Origin: Cristatella mucedo
Taxonomy: Eukaryota; Bryozoa; Phylactolaemata; Cristatellidae
DNA: 64,000 nt
Assembly: GCA_009760855.2 (NCBI GenBank)
Contig: WPIO01000217.1
Coordinates: forward strand, 62,001-126,000
Direction of reading: 5' to 3'
The position numbers and the translations under genes were made by a program. Under the pieces are notes generated by a model. That model was given only the letters and a program-made list of their open reading frames with translations, was not told the DNA's origin and did no database searches. Numbering within the stretch: position 1 is the first letter of the stretch; every line of letters begins with the position of its first letter. Shown here in pieces: positions 21,105-32,205 of the stretch.

Positions 21105-21560
21105 GCGGTGTGAGGTATTCCATTGGTTCGGGCTCCTCCGTCTATTTGGGTCGTTCCCCCTAGAGACGCAGGTAGCGTAAGTGTCGAGACGTATTTCCTC
21201 CACAAGAGTGTTTGAAGTAGTGTGTGAGGTATTCCTGTCGTTAAGGTGGAAGCGGAGCCCTAGTCCTCCAGTCAGGATCTAGGCTCCGGTTCGGGCTCCG
21301 TCTATTTGGGTCATTCCCCACTAGAGGCGTAAGGAGCCTACGTGCAGGGACGTATCCCCCCCAATAGCGCTTGGTATAATGCGTATGTATTCCTGCAGTT
21401 AAGGTGAAAGCGAAGCGCAAGTTCTTCAGTAAGGTCTAGGCTCCGGTCCGGGCTCATCGTCTTATTTGGGTCGTTTCCCACGACAGACGTTGGTCGCCTA
21501 AGTTCGGGGCGTATTCTATCCGTAAGAGTGCCTGTGCTGTGGAGAGCGTGTGAGGAGTAT
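21105..21560 (+). repeat. about 165-bp tandem repeat, three diverged units
   Basis: CTATTTGGGTCGTTCC or close variants recur near 21142, 21300 and 21466. Each is preceded by CGGGCTC and followed by a GACGTAT/GGCGTATT block and TGTGAGGTATTCCTG-like sequence. Units are 75-85% alike by eye. There is no ORF. Confidence 0.75.
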
Positions 21561-21939
21561 TGAGATAAAACTGAGCTAGACGCTCAGCAACTTTGTGCGC
21601 TTGCGAAGAAAGCTCAATGAAATCTCCAATCTACGTATCTCGCTTTCCAATTCACGCTGCGAACTCCTGAACCCCTTTAGTAACGGTGAGTAGGTCCGCG
21701 CCAGAAACGCTCTTTTCATGGCGGTCTACTTCTTGCGCCTAGGCGCGTACCCAGCGTCGTTAGGCGGTAGGTTACGCCCCGCAAGGTGAACGGAGAGTTA
21801 CGCCTACTTCGCCGAGCCTTCGGCGTTACAAAAGTAGATTGCTTCTGCTCGACTCCTTCTGGCACAGGTAAATAACTACATCCGAACCCATGTCTGAAGT
21901 AAAACTTAAAGTAAACACTGATTGTATCAATCATTCTGT

Positions 21940-22568
21940 AAACTAGAACCTTTTTTCAAACCCATTCCTCAACTTGTTTCTTGAAAGAGTCGAACTTCGA
22001 TCTAATTGCCCTTATATCTATACCACAAATATACCTATATTCTAAACCCAAAATCCTGGTTATCTTTGTGTTCATTATGCCAGAGAAAAGTTGGTAATTG
22101 TAATCGCCTTTTTCATTAACTAGAATAGGGGCAACGACGAGTGCCATTTTTAGATTAATCATGTTCTTAAGCAAATCTATTATCGCCCTTGCCAAATCAG
22201 AACCAGTCTTTTCATAGAGTGCGTCAAAGTCAGCTTCGCTATTGTCTAATCCAACATGCTCATAATCTCTAAATTTACCGTCAGAAGAAGACTTCCCTGC
22301 AAACCACCCTGTCTCATTAATCCGCGACAAACGTGCTGCCTCCTTTTCAAAAGAACATCCTTTTAAATTCTTGTTAACCTTTGTTGCAGGAGCAACGACT
22401 TTCTTTTCTGTTTGCGTTAGACTTTTGTCATTTCATCTAGAGCAGCCTGAGAAAATGGATTCCCTAGGTAGAAGACAGGTCCTTTCTCTCACTTCCTCTC
22501 TTATTCTTGTTAGCATGCTCGGCATATTTCTCCCCTGTTTGCCGCATAAACTCGTCGTTTTGCTGCAT
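21940..22568 (-). pseudogene. unknown intronless gene with one frameshift
   Basis: The ATG at 22568 opens MQQNDEFMRQTGEKYAEHAN. One frameshift near 22470 leads into LGNPFSQAALDEMTK, and a second shift near 22425 into KVVAPATKVNKNLKGCSFEK and the 124-residue open frame at 21956-22330. That frame includes WFAGKSSSDGKFRDYEHVG, DLARAIIDLLKNMINLK and FSGIMNTKITRILGLEYRY. The coding character is strong. I do not recognise a family. Like the ORFs at 14-16 and 18.5 kb it is minus-strand, intronless and broken. Confidence 0.5.
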
Positions 22569-22668
22569 GTTTCTATGTTAGGTAAATAATTTTGTTTAAA
22601 ACGTTTCTACTTGCTTTGGTATTGTTATGATTCAAAATTTTCTTACTATAATATACAACCCTCTGCTA

Positions 22669-22803
22669 CAAGTAGTATGTAAATGAACGGTACCGATGCT
22701 GGGCACACGTGTCGATCGATGAATCTACCGAACGCAGTGAGGAAGATGAAGAGATAGATATATGCGCCCCTGGGGTCCATACCGTTCATTTACATACTAC
22801 TTG
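22669..22803. mobile_element. MITE-1, intact terminal inverted repeats
   Basis: A 135-bp element whose 24-bp ends are perfect inverted repeats beginning CAAGTAGTATGTAAATGAAC. It has no coding sequence and is a non-autonomous DNA transposon by structure. A second copy lies at 17692, in opposite orientation. Target-site duplications are not obvious. Confidence 0.88.
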
Positions 22804-22836
22804 GCAATTGCACCTGATGCTTCTGATTCCAGCCGT

Positions 22837-22983
22837 GCCTGAATAAAAATGGTCTCTGATATGCTCGCGTGGTGGCACTATCAAAAGTCTTCCTTTGAGT
22901 CTTGCTTTTGGCAAGCCACTGCCTGTTGATAGTGCGGTACGAGTGATACTACACGAGCATCCAGAGACCGCGTTTATTCAGGC
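22837..22983. mobile_element. MITE-2, imperfect terminal inverted repeats
   Basis: A 147-bp element. Ends GCCTGAATAAAAATGGTCTC and its near reverse complement at 22953-22983 pair with a few mismatches. An inner pair CACTATCAA/TTGATAGTG is also inverted. It lies 33 bp from MITE-1. Confidence 0.75.
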
Positions 22984-23224
22984 CCGGCCGGTTCCGGAGG
23001 CATCCGGTACAATGAACCTCTCAAAACCGGGAGTTAGATAGCAATGGGTAGGGCATGCAGCATCTCTCCACATCCCCCTTTGTTAAGAAAGCATACAATC
23101 CCTTTGCCACGTTGGAGCGTGACTGGGTCGCCTTGGTCGAGCTTGCTGTAATGTAGCCGGAGGCTTCGCTAGATGTGTAATGGCCTCTGAGCCGAGTAAC
23201 GAGGTCATATCTTTCCCATTCGCT

Positions 23225-23447
23225 TACGCGTGCTGACACTGTGCATGCTGCCACTAACCACATTTGCATGCTGACCCTGTGCATGTAACCCCTAACCATA
23301 TTATTCATTTTGTTTGTTTTTCAAGCATGATTTTACTTACTATTCTATTGCATATCACTTTGCAGCAAATGTAAAGCGCCTAGAAAGAGATTAAGTTCTC
23401 TGAGGGCGCTTTATAAAGTGCAATATTATTATTATTATTATTATTCG
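23225..23447 (+). mobile_element. LINE-A 3' UTR and tail
   Basis: Has the GTGCTGACACTGTGCATGCT stretch, the AAGCGCCTAGAAAGAGATTA hairpin and (ATT)n. No coding part. Confidence 0.9.
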
Positions 23448-23454
23448 CTGGCTG

Positions 23455-24127
23455 AGGGTGATTTTGTTATTGCTTAGAGGCTCTCTGGCATTACTCCACA
23501 GAGTTGGGTCTCTGTCTCTGTAAGCTTCATCTGCTGCTCTTGTGTTGAGATTAATATGTCGCTGGTTCCGCCCGTAGAACGTTCCTTCCTTGCCCCAGAC
23601 GGTGTGGGACCGATTGCCTTGGGTTGCTACGACGGTAACTTCTTGAAGCTGCTCGTCAGCAGGCAACCTCCTGTTAAGGATTGCTTGACCAATGTTGAGT
23701 GGGCTCAGATCTTGAGCGCTAAAGTCGTAATACCTTTTGACAACTTCCCGCCGTCTAGCTGTCGCGGCTGCTGCCATAGACGCCTGGCTATTGCTGGATG
23801 TGGGAGATCGAGAGTCTAGGTGGGAAACGATAGAGCGGGTCTGCCTGCCAAACAACATTTGGGCCTGACTGCACTGCTACTTTTGCCGCGGTTCAAAATC
23901 TCTTGCATCGCCAGATATGGATCTTAGCGGTCTTGGCTAGCCTTCTGCTTTAGTCGTTTTACTATTTAGACTGCCGACTCGGCCTTCCCATTAGACTGGG
24001 AGAAGAATGGCAAACAAGTGATGCGCCAAATGTTTCAGTCGTCTGTGAACTTTCGGAAGACTTCCGATGTGAACTGCGGTCCGTTATCAGTGACTGATTC
24101 CACGGCGATGCCGTAGCACTCAATGGA
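23455..24127 (-). mobile_element. Ty3/gypsy integrase fragment
   Basis: The minus strand reads an integrase core segment (VTDNGPQFTSEVFRKF; FFSQSNGKAESAV) with several stops. An open 135-residue piece at 23455-23858 holds the integrase C-terminal region (KRYYDFSAQDLSPL; RSHTVWGKEGTFYGRNQRH). The DNGPQFTS motif includes the second catalytic aspartate of the DD(35)E triad, and the SNG-x-AE block carries the glutamate. The first aspartate region is missing because a LINE-A begins at 24123. It resembles the first gypsy in class but is another copy. Confidence 0.88.
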
Positions 24128-24842
24128 GGTGGTCCATGCATTCGTGACATCCCGTCTTGACTTCTGTAACTCACTGCTTACTGGCCTACCAGCATGTGCG
24201 ATCAGGCGATTGCAGCTGGTGCAAAACTATGCAGCTAGGCTTGTCTGTCGTGAGCATCGCAGTTGCCACATCACACCACTTCTCGCCGACCTGCACTGGC
24301 TACCAGTCAAGCAACGGATTTACATCATGGTTTTGTGGCTCATTTTTAGGTCACTTCATTCTTTGGCTCCAGCCTATCTCTCCGACATACTCCCCCATCA
24401 GGCCAACCATCGTACCACCCGCTTTTCGGAATCCAACGTTCTACAAATACATCGTACAAACCTTAAATCTTTTGGAGACCGTGCATTTAGTTCGTATGCT
24501 CCCAAAGCCTGGAACTCCCTCCCGACCTGCGTCAGAACATCCCCTGACCTGACCACGTTTAAAAGGAACTTAAAAACACCTATTTAGAACAGAATTTAGT
24601 GGGTCCCTGTGATTCGTCTTTGATGTGCTTATGCGTGCTGACACTGTGCATTCTGCCACTAACCACATTTGCATCTTGACCACGTGCATGTCACCCCTAA
24701 CCATGTTATGCATGTTGTTTGTTTATCAAGCATGATTTTACTCACCATTCAATTGCATTTCCCTTTGCAGAAAGTGTAAAGCGCCTAGAAAGAGATTAAG
24801 TTCTCTGAGGGCGCTTTATCAAGTGCATTATTATTATTATTA
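24123..24842 (+). mobile_element. LINE-A copy
   Basis: An open frame of 154 residues (24123-24587) covers HAFVTSRLDFCNSLLTGLPA through TSPDLTTFKRNLKT. The full 3' UTR, hairpin and (ATT)n follow. It truncates the gypsy integrase on its left. Confidence 0.92.
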
Positions 24843-24844
24843 TG

Positions 24845-25385
24845 GAGCAGATTTCGATGGTTTGAATGACAAATACAACTGAGTATCGTCAGCATAGAAG
24901 TGATATCCTATTCTGTGGCCCTTAATCACTTTTCCCAGAGGTTGTGTATAAATGGAGAACAGCAAGGGACCGTGTACAGATCCTTGAGGGACTCCACAGG
25001 TGACCCTTCACGTGTGTGAGACCTGACCCCCACATGACACGGATCGTACACGATCTGACAATTACGATTATGAGTTTTACCAAAGAAGAGTTAAAAATTT
25101 TGGTTACGGCAGGGCTAAGTTGGTCTGCCGATGACGACCACAGAGATGATCGTATAGGGTCTTAAAGGAGATGAGCTCCTTTTGCTAGACCTTATTAAGT
25201 TAGCCACATCGAATGTAGAAACCTTGGACGACCTTTTAAGAAAGGTCTCAGGTTATGATTCCACAATTAATTTACACGGAGAGGGATTTATGGAGGCACA
25301 AATGGGCACAATTTTTCCAGGGAAGAAGGCTGAAATTTGTTTGGCTGAGCTGTTTATATCTGGGGAGTCAGACCTCTGAGTATTG
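24845..25385 (-). mobile_element. LINE-B fragments, internally deleted
   Basis: Matches in reverse the LINE-B segment at about 41300-41460 (the YADD neighbourhood read on minus). It then jumps to the segment found at 41925-42180. About 450 bp of the RT are missing between them. Confidence 0.75.
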
Positions 25386-25439
25386 GCATGTAAACGGTTT
25401 ACTGTCTTATAAATCTGTTTAGGGTCCGACTGGCAGGAA

Positions 25440-26430
25440 ATCTAAATGTCATGTTCCAAGTGACCTTTCGTTAGACAACCGAATCACAATCAAGTCTTTC
25501 TACTTCCAGATGCACAGCATTGCCAAATTCGGGCTCGTTTAGGCTATCTATTCGGGCGTTTATACTAGGTCTAAATTGGTCTATGCATTTATGACATCTC
25601 GTCTCAAGTTCTGTCACTCGCTTCTTGCTGGTCTACCTGCCTGAGCAGTCAGCCACTTATAGCTTGTGCAGAACTCTGCAGCTTAGCTTGTCTTTTATGA
25701 GCGTCGCAGTTGCCACATCACACTACTTCTGGCCGACTTGCAGCGGCTCCCAGTCAAGCAAAGCATCGACTTTAAGTTTGTCTTTATCACGTCGATTTTA
25801 CTTTTATTTACTTTTAGGTGTGGCTTCAGCCTACCTATTAGATCTACTTCCCCACCGGGCTAAGCATCTTGTCACTCACTTTTCGGAATCTAATCGTTTA
25901 CCCATCCCTCCTGCGAACCTAAAATTTTTTGGTGACCGTGCCTTTAGTTGATATGCTCCCAAAGCCTTTGAACTCCCTTCTGACGTGTGTCACGACATCT
26001 CATGACTTTTCCAAATTTAAAAAGGAATTAAAAAATGATCTGTTTATTCACGGTCTTTAGTAGGTCCATCTGATTTGTCCTTTACGTGCCTATGCTTGCT
26101 GAGACTGTATATACTTGCTGATACTAACGTATTTGCGTGCTGTCCCTATGCAAGTCACTCCCTAACTACGATCTAGTTATTGACCTTGGTCCCGAGGTCG
26201 TAGGTTAAATTCTGCGGCGGGCGATCCTTTATTGCCGATGCAAGCTGCAGTAGTAGCTGTAATGGTTTTTCAGTCGCCATAAAAAGGCTGTTAAATCAGC
26301 TAGGATTTTTTTCTATTGGGCGTTTTACCACAAACTACTCGATCGTGCTTCCCTCGCAGCGAATGGAAAATGCCTAGAAAGAGATTGAGTTCATTGAGAG
26401 CGATATATCAAACGTATTATTATGCTTATA
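25440..26430 (+). mobile_element. LINE-A copy with SINE-2 in its 3' UTR
   Basis: Degenerate coding landmarks (KSFYFQMHSIAKF, SLSFMSVAVATSHYF in a shifted frame, AYLLDLLPHRAKH) and the 3' UTR up to the hairpin at about 26370. A SINE-2 interrupts it at 26172-26309. Confidence 0.82.
26172..26309 (+). mobile_element. SINE-2 copy
   Basis: Box B-like GTAGGTTAAATTC, GGGCGATCCTTTATTGCC, and the end GGCTGTTAAATCAGCTAGG. Confidence 0.8.
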
Positions 26431-26944
26431 ATTATTATGAGCTGCAAGCGACATGATAGAAACCAACGCTCTTCTGCCACTAAAACAATTAGCCTTTTAA
26501 ATCAGCTTACTTTAATGTATTTATGTATTTTATTTAACGTCGGAAAAAAGCGAAGTTTTGTGACATTGCAAATGAAGTATCAGATTGATAAATTACTCAG
26601 ACATTCAGCCAAACTATGTTAGCAATTGCTAGTGATTTGTGGTTCACAAGTTATAATAATTAGAAACCGGATTTTTCAATACCGTTTGCTTAGACCTTAT
26701 ACACATGTAATTTGAAGTGATTATTATTCAGTGGTGCATGCCTCGTATCGAGCAGATGAGGCCGCCTTTAGCTTTAGAAAGCCTAGCTGTACGCCAAGGT
26801 CACGGAAGAGCTATTGCGGTAGAGGGCATCGCTCTGTGCTGCGGTTTCCCTCTGCTCTGACAGAGCGTCTTCAGCTAGGAGCTCGGGCGCGTGATTGTGG
26901 TTCGACAAAGAATGAAGCCCCCACTAGCGAGCTACGGTTGGTGG
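26431..26944. other. no gene seen
   Basis: The short ORF at 26731-26949 has no domain signal. No repeat family is recognised. Confidence 0.4.
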
Positions 26945-27222
26945 TATAAATAATAATAATTATAATGCACTTGATAAAGCGCCCTCAGAGAACTCAATCT
27001 CTTTCTAGGCGCTTTACATTTGCTGCAAAGGGAAACAACATGAATATAGTGGTTAGGGGTGACGTGCACAGGGTCAGCATGCAGGTGTAGTTAGTGGCAG
27101 CATGCACAATGTCAGCACGCATAAGCACATCAAGGACGAATCACAGGGACCCACGATATGCTGTCCTAAATAGGTGTTTTTAAGTTCTTTTTAAATGTGG
27201 TCAAGTCAGGGGATGTTCTGAC
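26945..27222 (-). mobile_element. LINE-A 3' UTR and tail
   Basis: Reverse hairpin AAGCGCCCTCAGAGAACTCA, then the 3' UTR through TGGTCAAGTCAGGGGATGT. An R1 repeat follows directly. Confidence 0.9.
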
Positions 27223-27470
27223 GCGTCGGCTATTGCTGCATACGCAGGCCATACAAGCATGCGAGCGTACATATGGATGGAGCAGCCATCTCAGAAGCAG
27301 CTCCGGAGCGAACGGAGAGAAGAGGAGAGGAAATGAGCGTGAAGATTTGAGCACGAAGAAGGGAGAGAGAGTGGACAGCCAGTGTGTACAGGCAGACGCA
27401 CAGGCAGAAAGTACGTCGCAGGACTAGCGGATCACGCGACCACAGCTGATTGGCATTCAAATTAATTTGG
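27205..27470 (+). repeat. dispersed repeat R1, copy B
   Basis: Shares TACGCAGGC..ACAAGCATGCGAGCGTAC and CAGACGCACAGGCAGAAAGT with copies A and C. It stops short of their 3' part. Confidence 0.8.
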
Positions 27471-27689
27471 GAACAAGACCAACACAGTTCTTCAATGACA
27501 AGAATTGATCCGTTAAACTGCAGGATCAGCAGAGCGAATTCAGAAACTTGGGAAATGATTTGGTATTACGGGATTGCTTGATGGCAGTATGTTTCGAAAT
27601 AACATTACCAAGGAGAGCCAAGATTAACCTTCAGACTTAAACTTGATCAAGTTAAGATCTATAGACCTATTAGCATGGAGCGTGAAGTA

Positions 27690-28025
27690 TTTGATCCGGC
27701 AGAGTATTAGACTGAGACGACGGAGCGCACGGACAGAAGAGGAGAGGAAGTGAGCGTGAAGATTTGAGCGCGAAGAAGGGAGAGAGAGAGAGTGGACTGC
27801 CCGTTCGTGCAGGCAGACGCACAGGCAGAAAGTACCTCGCTGCAGGACTAGCGGGTCACGCGACCACAGCTGACCCATTGCAATGAAATCCAGCTTAGCT
27901 AGCCGATACGGTCCAACAGCAGCACATATGAGTTGGTACTCTGCGCTCGCATTGGCCGGGCGGAGTAGCCTGAGTCTGTGGCTGGGGTGGAATGACGTTG
28001 TGGGCGTGGCCACGCCCGCATCGTC
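27690..28025 (+). repeat. dispersed repeat R1, copy C
   Basis: Nearly complete 3' part. It carries AGGCAGACGCACAGGCAGAA, CCGATACGGTCCAACAGCAG and TGGGCGTGGCCACGCCCGC, the latter a GC palindrome. Confidence 0.82.
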
Positions 28026-28504
28026 GTACCGGCATGACTGCTAATACGCTTCTCTTGCTGGGGTTTGAGGCGCCTCATTCCTTGAGTATTGCGTCGCACA
28101 CAACTGCAAAGCCTGGCAAAGCCTGCTCAGTGCGTCGCGTTTGTTACGTGCTGCTACAAGGCGTTCGTTTCACTTTCGGTTTCAGGCTCGTAAAAGCCGC
28201 GCTCGTGACGCCTTGCTGTTCTGCTGTCATTGAAAAAACCACAGAATTTCAACGTAGCCACCGACGGCTGAGTGGGCGGTGCGGGATGTCCTCCATGAAA
28301 AGCTGCTATCCACGAGTTACAATAGCATCTCCTCATGAGAGGATGAAATGTATGCCGCAGTGAATTGGTCGTTTGCAATCTTGCTATGCTGCAGCTGCAA
28401 TGAACTGCACGGGAGTTCATTTAGTTTTGCCTCTAAATGAACAGTTCTAAAGGATGTATGACTCGCAGTCAGTTCATAATTACAATCGTGCTTGGTGATG
28501 AGCC

Positions 28505-28672
28505 GTGATGGCACACTAGGTAAGGCAGCTGTTTTCACCACCTCAGTCCCGATGTCGTGGGTTTGAATCCTGCTTTGGGCGATCCATTATTGCCACTGCA
28601 AGCAGCGGTGACAGCCAGAAACGCTTTTCTGTAGCTATACAAAAGAGCTGAATCGATTTAGAGTTAAAGCAG
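28505..28672 (+). mobile_element. SINE-2 copy
   Basis: Reads GTGATGGCACACTAGGTAAG, GTCGTGGGTTTGAATCC, GGGCGATCCATTATTGCC and a degraded end. Confidence 0.8.
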
Positions 28673-28687
28673 CTAGTATTTCACAAG

Positions 28688-28858
28688 ATCTTCCGCTGGT
28701 TTACGTGTTTCCCAAGGTTAGGTGCTCCGCTTTACGAACCAGATCGTTGGTTTGAGTCATGCAGTAGGCAATTCTTTAGTACCCAAGTTGCAAGTGAGAG
28801 TGATTGCCGCCAAGGCTCTTCTGCCACTTTGCAAACGAGGCTGACGAATCAGCCGACC
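28688..28858 (+). mobile_element. SINE-2-like, divergent copy
   Basis: Keeps the order of SINE-2 blocks (GGTTTGAGTCATGCAGTAGG, AAGGCTCTTCTGCC, GAGGCTGACGAATCAGCCGA) with many substitutions. Confidence 0.55.
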
Positions 28859-29037
28859 CTTATCATTTACTAGTTCTCCATCGGCTGCGAGACGGCTCGT
28901 TTACTAGGCCCAGTTGTATATCCGCCGCCGCCAATGTCAATGACCGCAACGAACGCGTACTCGCGGAAAGTGCGGCTCGAAAGTGGAAAGAAGCGATGTC
29001 GGGCATCTAGGCGTCTAGCCCGAGTTGAAATGCTTAC

Positions 29038-29130
29038 ATATAATAATAATTACAATAATGATAATGCACTTTATAAAGCGCTTTACATTTACTGCAAAGG
29101 GAAATGCAATTGAATGGTGAGTAATATCAT
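29038..29130 (-). mobile_element. LINE-A 3' tail
   Basis: Reverse-oriented AAAGCGCTTTACATTTACTG with part of the hairpin deleted. An (ATA/AAT)-rich run lies at its left. Confidence 0.75.
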
Positions 29131-29351
29131 GCTAGAAAAATGCCAAATCGAGAGACGGGCGAGTGGCGGTCCAAACCTTGATCCTTTTAATCGTGCGGTT
29201 TTCGTGAATATCGCCCATGCGAAAGCTCAAGCAATCGACATCCGCAGGGTGACGCGCCTGTCGGTCGGCAGAGGGGACGCAGGCAGGCGACACGGACAGT
29301 CGGCAGAGGGAGCGCGACGACGGGACCGGATATCCGGCGTCGCCGGCGAGC

Positions 29352-29776
29352 TTAAGTGCTCAGCGATCGGTTGGATCCTTTCCGCAGTCCGGGCTCGTAG
29401 ACGAGCTGGTTGCGCCCCATGTCGCGGAAGGCGGCGGCCATGCTGCCCCTGCCTCTGTAGGCGACGTTGAGGCCCGACGTGCCTTTCACGCGCGACTCGG
29501 CGCCGCGCGGTGACTCGGGCAGACGGCCGTACTTGCTCAGCAGGTTCCGGGCCAGGCCGTTTTGGCCGTGGTACGCGTAGTCCGACGCTTCCGGCTTGAC
29601 GCGCGGCTGCGGTCTCGGAGAGGGTGCCAGCTTGCCGTGGCTGTGCACCAGCGTCTCCATGCGCTTGCCTCGGTCCAGCGCCGCGTTGCCCTCGCCTTCC
29701 GGCTTGACTCGCGGCACTTCCGGCGACTTGGGCGTCACGTCGCCGTACTTGTGCAGCGTCTTCGCCATGCGCTTCC
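29352..29776 (-). CDS. RVKPE-repeat protein, exon 4 (last)
   Basis: The 3' exon of a four-exon minus-strand gene. The acceptor is CGTTCGCAG just above 29776. The first two bases complete the glycine codon begun in exon 3, giving ...LDKG-KRMAKTLHKYG. It encodes the end of repeat 5 and repeats 6-8 (PRVKPEGEGNAALDRGKRM; PRVKPEASDYAYHGQNG; SRVKGTSGLNVAYRGRG) and ends LRKGSNRSLST at a TAA (29352-29354). Repeats 7 and 8 drift from consensus: GKRM becomes QNGLAR and RGSMAA. Length is 425 nt (2 + 141 codons including stop), matching the phase of the upstream donor. Serine/proline/arginine-rich and probably cytoplasmic; I do not know the family. Confidence 0.85.
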
Positions 29777-30778
29777 CTGCGAACGTGAGGCAGCAATGTT
29801 TTTTCTACAGCGCTTACTCTCTAAACGCCGCTGCGTAAGCTTCTGCGAGAGCTGCTAGCGGCCAGTCGCTACTAGCAGCTGCCACAGGCAGCGTACTCGA
29901 CGTCGGCTGCTTCGCGCACCACTGGAACTTCCCGCCCCGCCCCGCCTCGCCCCCCTATTCGCCGGCCTTTCCCTCAATATCAGTCAAAATTGCTTCTCCT
30001 GTGCCGACTTGAATTTCATGCCAGTCTTTGAGCAAAGTCCATTGCAAATGTGCCCTTAGTATATATTCCAGGCAGGTAGCAAATATTGAAAAGGGCTGGT
30101 AGCATATGCTCCAAGGAGCTAGGTACTGTAATATGTACAGTAGGAAGCTTTGTACGGCATCACACATTGCAAGCAGCTGTGTACTTCCCTTGTACAAGGT
30201 GCTAGAACGCTAGCGAGGTGTTACTTAAGAGGTCCATTTCATTTGCGCTCGCGCAACGCTCATACCAAAGCCGAGCCAACGCAGAGCTCCAAGAGTGACA
30301 GAGCAGAGCTCAATGAGCAAAGCCAACAGACCGAGTGGCTAACGTCAGCAAAGACAGGGCAGCTTATATTCCATTCGTTATGATCTTAAAACGCAGTTCA
30401 AAGCATCCCTTTGGCTGCTACATTTTGGGCAAACAGTTCTAGTTTCCCACGGATTGAGTGGCAATAAAGTGACCTGAAACTGACTTAAATGTTGCTTGTT
30501 TTGTTTGGAGGACAAATGAGAGCTCGCGCATATTTGCCAGAAAGGACGATTGCCACGTCGTATTCGAAAGTGCTTTTGAAGCAAGTCTTTGACTACACAT
30601 TTCTTTCCGATTGAATGCTGATTGCATAATGAAGAACGCCATTCCTAACACTCAAGTGCACGTCTTCAAGCGTTGTTTTTAAATAAATAGCTTAAATTTA
30701 AATAAATTGTTCCTGTAAAAGACGGTTGCAGTACCTGCCTTGGCTCGGCGGTAGCAGCCCACGCACGATTGCCGTCAT

Positions 30779-30925
30779 TGCCGAGCTGGTTTGGTCTAGC
30801 GGTTAAGGTGTTCGCCCCAACCAAGGTCTGACTGAGGTCGTGGGCTCAAGCCCCGAGGCATATGTGAAGCGCCTGAATAGAGATTAAGTTCTCTCGGGGC
30901 GCTGTATAAATGAATTATTTATTTA
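30779..30925 (+). mobile_element. SINE-1 copy in intron 3
   Basis: tRNA-like head with TGGTCTAGCGGTTAAGG (box A) and GGGCTCAAGCCC (box B). It is followed by the LINE-like tail AAGCGCCTGAATAGAGATTA...TTCTCTCGGGGCGCT and an A/T-rich end. It lies in intron 3 of the RVKPE-repeat gene, in the opposite direction to the gene. Confidence 0.88.
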
Positions 30926-31943
30926 TATATTTTGCCGCGGCGGCGGCGGTGAAGCCATCGGAGAAATATGAAACTGCTTGATACATTTAGAAACTTTTAA
31001 CTAAACCTGAGATTGAAACCGTGGTTAGTATTTTTTCAAACATTTTTAGAGTACACTACGCTAATTTATGAACGCTGTAAAGCGATTTTTGAGCTTAGCG
31101 ACAGGAGATGCGGAGACAAAATCTCACGCGCCGGCATGTCTATAAGGCATTTGTGCGGAAGTGCTACGGCAATATACGGCTGAGAAATTGTTCCAGTTGG
31201 CATTTGCACACTAGACCAGCTTATCTCACACGTGCGTCCTGGCTGGCGGTACGGTGACCGCAGCAGGTTCTTTTGTGCAGCGGTGGGTGGGCCATCGGGC
31301 TTCAGCCGGCGCAGAAGAAGCTTCTCGGAGTTTAACCATTGACTCCAATCAGCACAAGCCAAAAGAATGTCGAGCTATCGATTTCTGTGAGTTCTCCAGC
31401 TTTGTGCTCCGTGCTCAAATTTTCGCAGTGCTTAAAGTGCACCAACCACCAGCTTGGCGATCTCTCGCTGACGTCCTACTCTGAATTTGGCACTCGCTTC
31501 CGTCAGCACTCCAGCAAGCTTTTTGGGAGCTTGGCTACGCGACAAAACATCCCACGAAAGCAACGATAGCTGTGACAAACGGCGTGCGACTAGCGCCGCT
31601 CTAGACATTGACGATCGCAGCCCGAATTCCGCCGTAGCCAGCGACCGATCGAGTGGCGGCTACGGAGACTCGGCGAGAGAGCACTCGCTCTCTCGAGGCG
31701 CGCGCACGATGAGCCGCGACTCGGCGCGTGCGCTCGCTCCGTCTTTCTTCGCAGCCGACCTTTGCCCTCTCGCTTTCCAACCATCTCGCCGTTTCCGGCC
31801 GTCCGATCGAAGCTGCTTTCGCAGCGTCAAGACCGACCCGTGGGTCTTGCGGCCGCGGCGGCGCCTCTCCGCGGCAGCGAAGCGGGTTGTCGCCCCGCGC
31901 ACTCGCCGCCGATGCTTCGAGCGCGAGCGCGAGCGTTCCGCAC

Positions 31944-32205
31944 CTTTGTCGAGCTCGGCGTTGTCTCGAGCCTCCGGTTTGACGCGCGGCGCCAGCGGCG
32001 GCGTGTCGAGCGCGGCGGCGGCCGCGCCGTTGTTAACCAGACGCTCCATTCGCTTGCCGCGGTCGAGGTCGGCGTTCGGATGAGCCTCGGCCTTGACCCG
32101 CGGTGCAGCTCTATCCTCAGGCGTCAGCTGTCCGAATTCGTGCACGAGTCGGTCCATGCGCTTGCCTCCGGCCAGCGCGGCATTCTCTTTGCCCTCGGGT
32201 TTCAC
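31944..32205 (-). CDS. RVKPE-repeat protein, exon 3
   Basis: Acceptor TTGCCGCTGCAG, then GTGAAACCC (V-K-P). The donor is AAAG/GTGCGG at 31944/31943. The exon is 262 nt: phase 0 at its start and phase 1 at its end, matching both neighbours. It encodes repeats 3, 4 and most of 5 (VKPEGKENAALAGGKRMDRL; PRVKAEAHPNADLDRGKRM; PRVKPEARDNAELDKG). Repeat 4 has a shortened G-L end with an alanine run (NNGAAAAALD). It lies in a GC-rich stretch. Long ORFs on the opposite strand here are shadows. Confidence 0.85.

Noticed and set aside
30779-30860. A functional tRNA gene
   Set aside because: Box A and box B are present, but the arms do not fold into a full cloverleaf by eye. The unit repeats elsewhere with a LINE-like tail, so it is a SINE head.
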